From contig JABZKD010000010.1 of NCBI GenBank assembly GCA_015257455.1, forward strand, positions 1 to 21,851: DNA of 21,851 nucleotides, given 5' to 3'. Under the pieces are notes generated by a model. It saw only the letters and a list, made by a program, of their open reading frames with translations, was not told the DNA's origin and searched no databases. The position numbers and the translations under genes are program-made. The DNA is from Nanosynbacter sp. Its GTDB lineage: Bacteria; Patescibacteriota; Saccharimonadia; Saccharimonadales; Saccharimonadaceae. Positions 1 through 6,780 of the stretch are shown piece by piece; within the stretch, counting starts at the first letter, position 1, and each line of letters opens with the position of its first letter.

Positions 1-81
1 ACCATTAACAATACTATCGTGTTCAATTGGACCGGAAAGACGGATGTGATGCTTATCGGAACCGGGGACGCGGGACGGCAT
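1..81 (-). CDS. nrdG: Anaerobic ribonucleotide reductase activating protein, N-terminal part (cut by window edge)
   Basis: Reading from an ATG at 81-79, the first 27 codons are open to the window edge and contain IRLSGPIEHDSIVNG. This resembles the start of radical-SAM NrdG proteins, where a D-S-x-V-[ND]-G stretch precedes the CxxxCxxC cluster; that cluster would lie outside the window. NrdG uses S-adenosylmethionine and a 4Fe-4S cluster to install the glycyl radical on NrdD. The ATG follows the nrdD TAA stop (84-82) with no gap and in the same frame, and AGGAAAGG at the end of nrdD can serve as ribosome binding site, so the two genes are almost certainly co-transcribed. The call rests on a short N-terminus plus context. 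Confidence 0.72.
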   Translation of the reverse strand, partial: MPSRVPGSDKHHIRLSGPIEHDSIVNG

Positions 82-2424
82 TTAGGCCTTTCCTAGGGAC
101 GACTTAGCAGTGTGTTTGGCATGTTCGCGGGCGGCCTTTTCGGCCTTGGTGTAAGTGCCAGAAACATTGTGCTTAACACGATCATGCTCTTCGGCACGCT
201 TCGCATCATTCCAGCGATCAAGAGAACCAACTAGATATCCAGTGATGCGGCGGAGACGCTCAAAAGGAATTTCTCCTTCAAGACGACCACAGGATGGACA
301 GCGTTCACCTGGAATAATTCCAGAGAAACCACAGACTGGGTCGCGGTCTACTGGGTGATTGACTGAGCCATAGCCAATACCAGAATCGTGCATCTTACGA
401 ATGACAGCTTCGAAGGCTTCAATATTTTGTGAAGGGTCACCATCGAGTTCGACGTAGGAAATATGGCCGGCTGGACAGAGTGCGTGATACGGTGCTTCAA
501 TTTCGATTTTTTCAAAGGCTGAGATTGGGAAGTAAACTGGAACATGGAATGAATTAGTGTAGTAATCACGATCGTTTACACCTTCAATGAGGCCAAATTC
601 CTTGCGGTCCATTTTGGTGAAGCGTCCAGCGAGACCTTCGGCAGGGGTGCCAAAGAGAGTGAAGTTGAGGTGATATTTTTGGCTATATTCATCACATCGC
701 TTGGTCATATGTTCGATAATCTCGAGACCTTTCTTTCTAGCCTCTTCGTCTTCACCGTGATGTTTGCCGAGCATGGCTTTGAGGGTTTCGGCAACGCCGA
801 TAAAGCCAATAGAAAGTGAGCCATGCTTAATTACGTCGCGCAGGGTATCGTCTGGGCCGAGCTTTTCGCTACCAAACCAGTTCCCTTCTCCCATGAGGAA
901 TGGGAAGTTGCGGACGTGTTGATTGGCTTGGAACTCAAAGCGCTCGAGTAGCTGGTCGGCGACTAGATCCATTAATTCGTCGAGTTCTTTATAGAAGCCT
1001 TTCCAGTCTGCTGTTTTACGTTCTTTGAGTGCGATGCCATGCTTAATGCCAAGACGGACTAGGTTAATAGTGGTGAAAGATAAGTTGCCGCGGCTAGTTG
1101 CGATACCGTCGGATTCTGGGAAGATAGAAGAGAAAACACGAGTACGACAACCCATGGTAGCGATCTCGGTATTATAATCGCCTTTCTTGTAGTACTTGAT
1201 ATTGAATGGAGCATCGATGAAGGTGAAATTTGGGAAGAGACGCTTAGAGGAAACTTCCATGCTGCGCTTGAAGAGGTCGTAGTTTGGATCTTCTGGATTG
1301 TAATTAACGCCCTCTTTGACTTTAAAAACGGAGATTGGGAAGATTGGTGTCTCGCCGCGACCAAGACCTCGTTCAGTAGCTTCGAGAAGCATCTTGGAAA
1401 CGAGACGACCTGATTCGGTGGTATCGGTGCCGAAATTAATAGAGGTAAATGGAACCTGTGCTCCAGCGCGGGAATGCATAGTGTTAAGGTTATGGATGAA
1501 TCCCTCCATAGCTTGGAAAGTTTGGTTCTCAGTATCCTTTTTTGCTTCATCAATGATAATAGCTGGAATCTTGAGGGATTTTAGGGTTTCTTCGTCGCCG
1601 TATTTAATATCTTCTGGAATGGTTATATCAACTTTTTTACCGGAGAATTCGTTATATTTTTTAAGATTAGCGCGGAGGGTTTTCTTAAAAGTTTTGTCGA
1701 CACCGGGAGCCATAGCGTAATCGAAATTTGGAATAGCTTGACCACCATGTTGTTCATTCTGGTTAGCCTGAAGAATGATGGCAGCAAGCGCAGCATAGGA
1801 ACCAATAGAATTTGGCGTACGGAGATGCCCATGTCCGGTATTAAAACCGCCATTAGCAAAGAGTTTTAATGGATCAGTTTGGCAGCAAGTTAATGTACCG
1901 GTGGCATAGAAATCTAGGTCATGAATATGGATGTCGCCACGGTCATGAGCGGCACCGAAACGTGGTTCCATGAGAACGGATTTGGCGAAAAACTTAGCAC
2001 CTTCAGCACCAAATTGAAGCATTTTACCCATGGCGGAGTTGCCGTCGACGTTCGCATTGCTGCGCTTAATATCTGAATTTTGTTTCGCATCGAGCACGGC
2101 AATAGTGCGATAGGCATCCATGAGGCTAGTCTGAGCCATACGACGAACCGTGCGTTCATTGCGATAGGAAATGTAGGCTTTGGCGGTCTTCTTATAGCTG
2201 GATTCCATGAGAACTTTTTCAACGATATCTTGAATCTGTTCAACGGATGGGGTTTTCTTTTGGTCAAGTTTTTCGAATTCTGAAACAACTTTTTCGGCTA
2301 GGCGCTTGGCACGTTCTTCTTTGAATTCTTCAGTGGCAGCACCAGCTTTTTTGATGGCGTTGGTGATTTTTTCGATATCAAATGGGACCACTTTTCCATC
2401 TCGCTTGACAACTTTTTTGAGCAT
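82..2424 (-). CDS. nrdD: Anaerobic (class III) ribonucleoside-triphosphate reductase, catalytic subunit
   Basis: 780 residues. NrdD reduces ribonucleoside triphosphates to dNTPs in the absence of oxygen through a glycyl radical. Residues 1-95 form an ATP-cone (KRDGKVVPFD...; SYRNER), the dATP/ATP allosteric site. The barrel follows, with DIHIHDLDFY (164-173), candidate thiyl cysteines C180/C181 in TLTCCQ, and C426 in TMGCRTR on the other active-site strand. FTLFGTPAEGLAGRF (588-602) is a family hallmark. The radical glycine is G729 in RRITGY, near the C-terminus. The preceding zinc site has only three cysteines (C698, C709, C712); D695 occupies the place of the first cysteine of the usual CxxC. 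The ATG at 2424 is preceded by TAAGGAG (2442-2436). The promoter upstream carries NrdR-like boxes. nrdG follows directly. Confidence 0.95.
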   Translation of the reverse strand: MLKKVVKRDGKVVPFDIEKITNAIKKAGAATEEFKEERAKRLAEKVVSEFEKLDQKKTPSVEQIQDIVEKVLMESSYKKTAKAYISYRNERTVRRMAQTSLMDAYRTIAVLDAKQNSDIKRSNANVDGNSAMGKMLQFGAEGAKFFAKSVLMEPRFGAAHDRGDIHIHDLDFYATGTLTCCQTDPLKLFANGGFNTGHGHLRTPNSIGSYAALAAIILQANQNEQHGGQAIPNFDYAMAPGVDKTFKKTLRANLKKYNEFSGKKVDITIPEDIKYGDEETLKSLKIPAIIIDEAKKDTENQTFQAMEGFIHNLNTMHSRAGAQVPFTSINFGTDTTESGRLVSKMLLEATERGLGRGETPIFPISVFKVKEGVNYNPEDPNYDLFKRSMEVSSKRLFPNFTFIDAPFNIKYYKKGDYNTEIATMGCRTRVFSSIFPESDGIATSRGNLSFTTINLVRLGIKHGIALKERKTADWKGFYKELDELMDLVADQLLERFEFQANQHVRNFPFLMGEGNWFGSEKLGPDDTLRDVIKHGSLSIGFIGVAETLKAMLGKHHGEDEEARKKGLEIIEHMTKRCDEYSQKYHLNFTLFGTPAEGLAGRFTKMDRKEFGLIEGVNDRDYYTNSFHVPVYFPISAFEKIEIEAPYHALCPAGHISYVELDGDPSQNIEAFEAVIRKMHDSGIGYGSVNHPVDRDPVCGFSGIIPGERCPSCGRLEGEIPFERLRRITGYLVGSLDRWNDAKRAEEHDRVKHNVSGTYTKAEKAAREHAKHTAKSSLGKA

Positions 2425-2483
2425 AAAAAATAAATCTCCTTATTCTAACAATCTTCTCTTTTAGTTATTTTTGTTTGCTTTTT

Positions 2484-2499
2484 ACGCTATATATGTTTT
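2484..2499. promoter_or_regulatory. NrdR box 1 (imperfect)
   Basis: ACGCTATATATGTTTT matches the left half and centre of the NrdR operator (consensus like acaCwATATaTwGtgt), but the right half is degraded. It lies downstream of the predicted nrdD start site, in the 5' leader, 23 bp (start to start) from box 2. Confidence 0.5.
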
Positions 2500-2506
2500 G
2501 GCGATT

Positions 2507-2522
2507 ACGCTATATATAGTGT
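2507..2522. promoter_or_regulatory. NrdR box 2
   Basis: ACGCTATATATAGTGT is a near-perfect 16-bp palindrome matching the NrdR box. It sits at or just after the predicted nrdD transcription start, about three helical turns (32 bp, start to start) from box 3. That is the usual spacing of paired boxes for this ATP/dATP-sensing repressor of ribonucleotide reductase genes. No nrdR gene is in the window. Confidence 0.8.
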
Positions 2523-2530
2523 CTATGCTT

Positions 2531-2559
2531 ATTCTATAACGCTATATGTAGCGTGTCAA
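2531..2559 (-). promoter_or_regulatory. nrdD core promoter
   Basis: TTGACA (2559-2554), a 17-base spacer and TAGAAT (2536-2531) form a consensus-grade promoter reading toward nrdD. NrdR box 3 fills the spacer, so repressor binding would exclude RNA polymerase. The start site should be near 2524, giving a leader of about 100 bases that carries boxes 1 and 2. Confidence 0.8.
2539..2554. promoter_or_regulatory. NrdR box 3, inside the promoter spacer
   Basis: ACGCTATATGTAGCGT is a 16-bp palindrome with the NrdR-box form. It occupies the spacer between the -35 and -10 elements of the nrdD promoter and touches the last base of the -35. Confidence 0.8.
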
Positions 2560-2580
2560 CATAAAATTCATTGTATTATT

Positions 2581-2608
2581 TAGACATTTTATGTTATAGA
2601 TGTATAAT
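2581..2608 (+). promoter_or_regulatory. Promoter for the 63-residue protein
   Basis: TAGACA (2581-2586), a 16-base spacer and TATAAT (2603-2608). The start would fall at about 2615, only one or two bases before the ATG at 2617, so the message should be leaderless or nearly so. It is divergent from the nrdD promoter, with 21 bases between the two -35 boxes. Confidence 0.6.
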
Positions 2609-2616
2609 ATTCAGAG

Positions 2617-2808
2617 ATGAGAAAAAAGTTAAACAATAATATTATTATGCCGGAAAAGTGCTGGGTGGGTGATTCACAGAAAATCTGTTACAGGACTCGT
2701 GAAGAAGCCGAGGTGGCCGCTATGGTGGCGGCGCATGATTACCACGCGCCGGCTCTTTCAGTGTATCGTTGTGAATATGGCGACCACTATCACTTGTCTT
2801 CTCGGTAA
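2617..2808 (+). CDS. Small conserved-type protein with a degenerate zinc-ribbon-like end
   Basis: 63 residues. The pattern is a lysine-rich start, then CWVGDSQKICYRTREEAEVAA, and an end reading YRCEYGDHYHLSSR. It resembles a family of very short bacterial and phage proteins in which K-x-Y-x-[ST]-x-x-E-A is followed by Y-[RK]-C-x-x-C-x-x-W-H-L-[TS]-[SR]. Here the second cysteine of the CxxC is glycine and the tryptophan is tyrosine, so metal binding is doubtful. The role of that family is not known to me. No ribosome binding site is visible; the TATAAT box ends eight bases before this ATG, which supports a leaderless start at 2617. An alternative start is the ATG at 2647 (53 residues). It is divergent from nrdD, so shared regulation by the NrdR boxes is possible but unproven. 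Confidence 0.65.
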   Translation: MRKKLNNNIIMPEKCWVGDSQKICYRTREEAEVAAMVAAHDYHAPALSVYRCEYGDHYHLSSR

Positions 2809-2825
2809 TTCTTGACAGAAGTTTA

Positions 2826-2848
2826 AGATGTTGTATTTTAACACATCT
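2826..2848. terminator. Weak hairpin between convergent genes
   Basis: AGATGT pairs with ACATCT, plus GT/AC across a one-base bulge, around a short A/T loop. It lies between the small plus-strand gene and the convergent cutinase-like gene and overlaps the latter's stop codon. There is no strong T-run on either side, so termination here is only a possibility. Confidence 0.25.
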
Positions 2849-5510
2849 ATTTAGAATACAGTCTTCTCTTAAGATATCTAGGCATGCCAGAGTCAGGTAC
2901 GGCTGGAATAATTTTTTTAGTATCCTTATCTTGGGTAGTTGTTGAGTCTGGCTGTTTCTGATGATTAGATTTTTCTTTTGATTCTATGCTCGGATGAGAT
3001 GAATGATCTTCTTGGTGATTTTCTGTCTTAGGGGTATCGGAGTTATTGTTATGTTTTTCATTATTTTTCTCGGAATTAGAATGCTTATCTGGTTTAGATT
3101 TATTATCAGTTTTTTGCTTATCGGGCTTTCCGCTCTCTGGCTCCTTTTTGTCTTCGAACTCCTTTTTGCCTTCGGATTCCTTTTTATCTTCGAACTTTTT
3201 ATTAAAAATGCCACGGAGTCGGTCTGTAAGATTTTCAGTTTGTTCTGAAAAGGCATTATGTTTTAGAATATCTAATTCTCGAAGTAGGTCGCCAAAATGA
3301 TTGTCTTCAGGCTCTTCTGGCGGTTTCGGTGGCTCGGAAGGGTCTGGATTGGTGGAGTCATTCGGATTACTTGGATTACTAGGGTTGCTCAGATTACTCG
3401 AACCGTTTGTCTTATTGGAGTCGCCTGAATTGCTTGAATTATCTGAATCTTCCGAATCGTCGGCTTTATCTGGTTCGCTATCCTTGATTGGAATGTTTTG
3501 TTCTTCAGTTTTATAAATCCTAGCATCATCGCCGATATGATGGACTAAAATATGATGAGCTTTGGTTGGATTGAGTTTGTCAAAATTTAGGTTGTCGCTG
3601 GAAGTGAACCCTTGAGCCACACCGTCAATAACCAGTAGCTTCTGTTTGGTTTCATGGTGATAATTTGGGTCAGAAATTTTAGTCGGAAGCGGGGTGATTT
3701 CAGCACGCCATTTACGGCCTTTAAATTCAAGCTCGACGATTTTTGGCCTTAAATCTTCGAATTCGACAAATTTAGTTGCATAATGCTCAGGATCTTGTTG
3801 CAGACGAAGTGGTCGATCAGTGTAGGTGTTGGTGATACTGAAATTATTTCCGTCGAATGTCACAGTATAGGTTGGAATATCGCCATTTTGAGCACGAGTC
3901 TTTGGCTTATTCTCCACTAACTCTAATTTTTCATCGATGAATTTTTCACTAGCGGCGTTACTAAAATAATGACCATGCATATCAAGGGTAAAATCATAAA
4001 CCGAACGGGTATATTCTGACCTACCACCATCGCCATTGATGATAAACGGTGTGAGATGTTTAGCCTCTAAAAGATATTTAAGCTTCTGGATGTACTCACC
4101 ACTAGCGTAATCGAAATAGATTTCGGCTGGAGTAGAGAGAATGAAACCTTTAGTGGTGTCGTGTTGAAGTTTTTGTTCGGACGAAATTTGATAGATTGCT
4201 TGGTATAGGTCAATGATCGATGCGTTTTTTACGGAAATATTAGACTCGTCGTAATATTGTTTTAGTTGCTGCTCTAACTGAAGTAGATTGTCGGTGTTGG
4301 TATTAAAATCTGTAATTTTTTGATATTTGGCAAAACCATGATGGTCGGTAGCGAAATCTACTTTATAGATATGAAAAAGTGCATGCCTATGTTTTCTGGC
4401 TTCGATATTGCTAATTAGTTTTTTGTATTGCAAAGACAAAGCAGCTGGATTGGCTTTATTGAAATTGATGGCAACAATATATTCATGGTCGATGCTATTG
4501 ATTTTTGGATGAGCCAAACGATCTTGGAGCTGCTTAATAAAATGTGATGAATAGCCAACTTTTAACACTCCTGGTTTTGCGAGTTTTTTGGCGCCATGTA
4601 GAATTTGGCCAACTATATGTGCAGATTCGGCGTAAGCATCGCGGCCTGCATAGGCGAGATGCCCTGAAATAAGGTTTTGATGGATAAACTGGAATTTCCC
4701 GAGATTAATTTCGGAAAGACCTAGTGGGTCAAAGAAACTGCCGCACATAAAATCACCAGAATTACACCAAGTGCCAATTTTTCCGGAGAACTTGGCGTTT
4801 GGTAGATAAGGTTTTTGTGCTCCCAGGATGCCATGCTCTACATCACAATCGGGAATATTAATGCGATAATCGGAATGTATGCCATGATAACATGGTTTGT
4901 CCTTACCTTCTCCTTCTGGGAGATGTAATTTAGGATCGCCGAAAGTTGAGAGATAGATAATTTTTTCGGGATCAAATGTACGAATGGCGCGAGTCATTAC
5001 AATTGCGCCTTGAGAATAGCCACCGAGAATAAATTTAGTATTCGGGCAACGATGTGTAATCTCTTGATATAATGTCTGCATCTCTTTGATGCCAGTGGTA
5101 ACACTATTATTAAAATAGTCATTTTTGCCAGCATGTATATAAGTATTGGCAATAGCTCCGAGATTCTCCACACTCACGGCTGGGTATTGATATTTGTATT
5201 GATTTGATTCCCCGAGGTCATAAAAATCGTAGGATTTATTTGCTGATTGTAAAACCCCGACGAGATTATCTTTAAATTTTTGATAGTTGATATTGGTTTT
5301 GGCTTTCTCTCCTGAACCTCGAGCGAAGACGGCTTGAATATCTTTGCATTCAACGGCTTTCGAATTGACAGAGGCTAGCGGTGTTAGACTAGTAATACAT
5401 ACGGCCAAAGCACTGGAAAAATAGAGAAAGCGCGGAGTTTTCTGTGGTATTTTCGGTTTGGATTTAGGTTTTTTACAAACAACAAAATGAGACTGTCTTG
5501 ATGAGGACAT
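2847..5510 (-). CDS. Secreted cutinase-like serine esterase with a long C-terminal extension
   Basis: 887 residues from the ATG at 5510, chosen because AAAGGAA lies five to six bases upstream; the frame is open for 24 more codons without a better site. A basic start and a hydrophobic segment (29-47) form a signal peptide. Residues 52-305 are a cutinase domain: DIQAVFARGSGE, nucleophile S166 in GGYSQGA, D253 in SGDFMC and H284 in SGHLAY. Paired cysteines C55/C155 and C249/C256 fit the family disulfides. Cutinases hydrolyse ester bonds of cutin, triglycerides or phospholipids; relatives abound in Actinobacteria. Residues 320-660 are not securely assignable; the strand/helix order of 343-495 recalls a vWA fold without its metal site. 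Residues 675-868 are low-complexity S/N/P- then K/E/D-rich. The protein ends VPDSGMPRYLKRRLYSK, like a sorting motif with no membrane segment. Substrate unknown. Confidence 0.82.
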   Translation of the reverse strand: MSSSRQSHFVVCKKPKSKPKIPQKTPRFLYFSSALAVCITSLTPLASVNSKAVECKDIQAVFARGSGEKAKTNINYQKFKDNLVGVLQSANKSYDFYDLGESNQYKYQYPAVSVENLGAIANTYIHAGKNDYFNNSVTTGIKEMQTLYQEITHRCPNTKFILGGYSQGAIVMTRAIRTFDPEKIIYLSTFGDPKLHLPEGEGKDKPCYHGIHSDYRINIPDCDVEHGILGAQKPYLPNAKFSGKIGTWCNSGDFMCGSFFDPLGLSEINLGKFQFIHQNLISGHLAYAGRDAYAESAHIVGQILHGAKKLAKPGVLKVGYSSHFIKQLQDRLAHPKINSIDHEYIVAINFNKANPAALSLQYKKLISNIEARKHRHALFHIYKVDFATDHHGFAKYQKITDFNTNTDNLLQLEQQLKQYYDESNISVKNASIIDLYQAIYQISSEQKLQHDTTKGFILSTPAEIYFDYASGEYIQKLKYLLEAKHLTPFIINGDGGRSEYTRSVYDFTLDMHGHYFSNAASEKFIDEKLELVENKPKTRAQNGDIPTYTVTFDGNNFSITNTYTDRPLRLQQDPEHYATKFVEFEDLRPKIVELEFKGRKWRAEITPLPTKISDPNYHHETKQKLLVIDGVAQGFTSSDNLNFDKLNPTKAHHILVHHIGDDARIYKTEEQNIPIKDSEPDKADDSEDSDNSSNSGDSNKTNGSSNLSNPSNPSNPNDSTNPDPSEPPKPPEEPEDNHFGDLLRELDILKHNAFSEQTENLTDRLRGIFNKKFEDKKESEGKKEFEDKKEPESGKPDKQKTDNKSKPDKHSNSEKNNEKHNNNSDTPKTENHQEDHSSHPSIESKEKSNHQKQPDSTTTQDKDTKKIIPAVPDSGMPRYLKRRLYSK

Positions 5511-5733
5511 AATTTCCTTTCTATTTTGTATTTTCGGTAAAAGTTCTAATTTGATTATTGGCTGAAATGCAAAATAAAACAAGTGAAAAGGAGTAAAAAT
5601 GAGGGAAAAATGAAGTTTCTTCCCTGTTATTTTAAGAAAAAATTAGTTAAGCATAAGCAAGTTATGGAGACGAAATAATGATAAATAAAAAGGAGCCATT
5701 GTGGCCATAAGAAGTAATTGTTGTTATTTTGAG

Positions 5734-6483
5734 TTAATCTTTAAGCTTTGGTAAGACTAGTTCAGCGATTTTTTCTGGAGTCTCATAATTAATGAGATGG
5801 CCGGCCTGGGGTATAAAATCTACCTCAGCGTGGAATTTTTTGGCAATTTCTTTTACCTTGCGAGATGGATTCATGCGGTCTTTTTTACCTGCTATGAAGT
5901 AGGCTTGTTTTTCGAAATTAAAATCAGAAATGGAGTAAGACATAGAAAAAACAGCAGCTCGCATTTCATCTCGAATGGAAGTAAATTTACGAGCACACGC
6001 GTAGGTGAGATCGAGAATTTGACGTTTCTTAGAACGATGGGCACCCGCAATGAGAAATTCTGTGCAGACATAGCTGACGAATTTATTAGGCACCAAGGCA
6101 ATTAATGGAATTAGGGGCAAAATAAATTTTGGAGGATGTGTAGCGATAGGGCTAAGGAAGAAAATCTTATTATGAATGAGGTGACTATATTTTTCGGCAG
6201 TGGCGGCGGCGAGGATAGATCCCATAGAGTGACCAATTAGAATCGGATGATCGAGATGTTTATCAAGAATATAATTGGCAATAAAATCTGCATAACCGTC
6301 TCTGGTGAAGTCGGTTAATTTTGGCAGAGTCTCATCTTGTGTATTAAAGGCTGGTGGAATATCGGGATTAAAAACCTGGTACCCCTCAGCTTCGAGCAGT
6401 TTTTGAAATTCAGCCAAACCCAAATGATTACCACGAAAACCATGGACGAGGAGAATGGGTGGTTTTTGGTCGGATTTTTTCAT
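5734..6483 (-). CDS. Alpha/beta-hydrolase fold protein
   Basis: 249 residues with the whole catalytic set of a small serine hydrolase: oxyanion-side HGFRGNH (14-20), nucleophile S86 in IGHSMGS, acid D202 in GKKDRMN and H229 in AGHLINYE. A cap of mixed helices lies between about 115 and 185. There is no signal peptide, so it is probably cytoplasmic. Such proteins are esterases, lipases or acyl-hydrolases; the sequence does not tell which. The ATG comes three bases after the stop of the redoxin gene and has no Shine-Dalgarno sequence, so translational coupling is likely. Its neighbour on the other side is the secreted cutinase-like esterase, about 220 bases away, so a link in lipid breakdown is possible but speculative. 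Confidence 0.85.
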   Translation of the reverse strand: MKKSDQKPPILLVHGFRGNHLGLAEFQKLLEAEGYQVFNPDIPPAFNTQDETLPKLTDFTRDGYADFIANYILDKHLDHPILIGHSMGSILAAATAEKYSHLIHNKIFFLSPIATHPPKFILPLIPLIALVPNKFVSYVCTEFLIAGAHRSKKRQILDLTYACARKFTSIRDEMRAAVFSMSYSISDFNFEKQAYFIAGKKDRMNPSRKVKEIAKKFHAEVDFIPQAGHLINYETPEKIAELVLPKLKD

Positions 6484-6486
6484 TAA

Positions 6487-6714
6487 TTAAACAGCTTTAA
6501 TTTTTTCGAGCGCGTTCAAAATTCCTTCACGGTCAAAACCAAGAACTTGGATCGGATTTTTGTCGGATTCATCAGTAATGATGGTAATTGGAACCGCAGA
6601 AATCCCTGGAAAATTACTAGCATCAAGTTCAACGTACTCAAGATTTTTTTGCTCTAACCAATCGATAAGAGCGTGGCAATAGCCGCAAGTAGGACTCGTA
6701 ATGACTTTAATCAT
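6487..6714 (-). CDS. Glutaredoxin-like / NrdH-type redoxin
   Basis: 75 residues, the size of NrdH and mini-glutaredoxins. The redox motif is C10-G-Y-C13 after the first strand (MIKVITSPTCGYC). AVPITII gives the cis-proline that faces the active site, and VLGFDREGI is the usual glycine-phenylalanine turn before the last helix. It transfers electrons by thiol-disulfide exchange. Some class III reductases use a redoxin in place of formate as the electron source, and the class III nrdD gene lies about 4 kb downstream, so this protein is a plausible donor for it; that is inference. The ATG at 6714 follows AAAGGA with a short spacer. First gene of a two-gene unit with the hydrolase. Confidence 0.82.
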   Translation of the reverse strand: MIKVITSPTCGYCHALIDWLEQKNLEYVELDASNFPGISAVPITIITDESDKNPIQVLGFDREGILNALEKIKAV

Positions 6715-6735
6715 AACATCCTTTCGTTGTTAATT

Positions 6736-6741
6736 ATTATA
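6736..6741 (-). promoter_or_regulatory. Possible -10 box of the redoxin gene
   Basis: TATAAT (6741-6736) with a predicted start near 6729 leaves a 15-base leader that contains the ribosome binding site. No good -35 box is visible; TTTCCT 17 bases upstream is a weak match. Confidence 0.4.
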
Positions 6742-6780
6742 TTATTCTAAAACATTTTAGGAAAAATCACAAGGATTAAA

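Noticed and set aside
1059..1553. 164-codon minus-strand frame inside nrdD
   Set aside because: It overlaps the well-conserved NrdD frame on the same strand, with no start signals.
3003..3516. Hydrophobic or Ser/Leu-rich plus-strand open frames opposite the cutinase-like gene
   Set aside because: They are antisense shadows of the Lys/Glu- and Ser/Asn-rich tail, whose complement codes for Phe, Leu and Ser.
5690..5712. Terminator after the alpha/beta-hydrolase gene
   Set aside because: A GCCA/TGGC stem of only 4 bp precedes TTTTTATTT on the minus strand; too weak to claim.
5511..5733. Further gene or RNA in the gap before the cutinase-like gene
   Set aside because: A/T-rich, with no convincing open frame, stable fold or strong promoter; only the ribosome binding site next to 5510 is clear.
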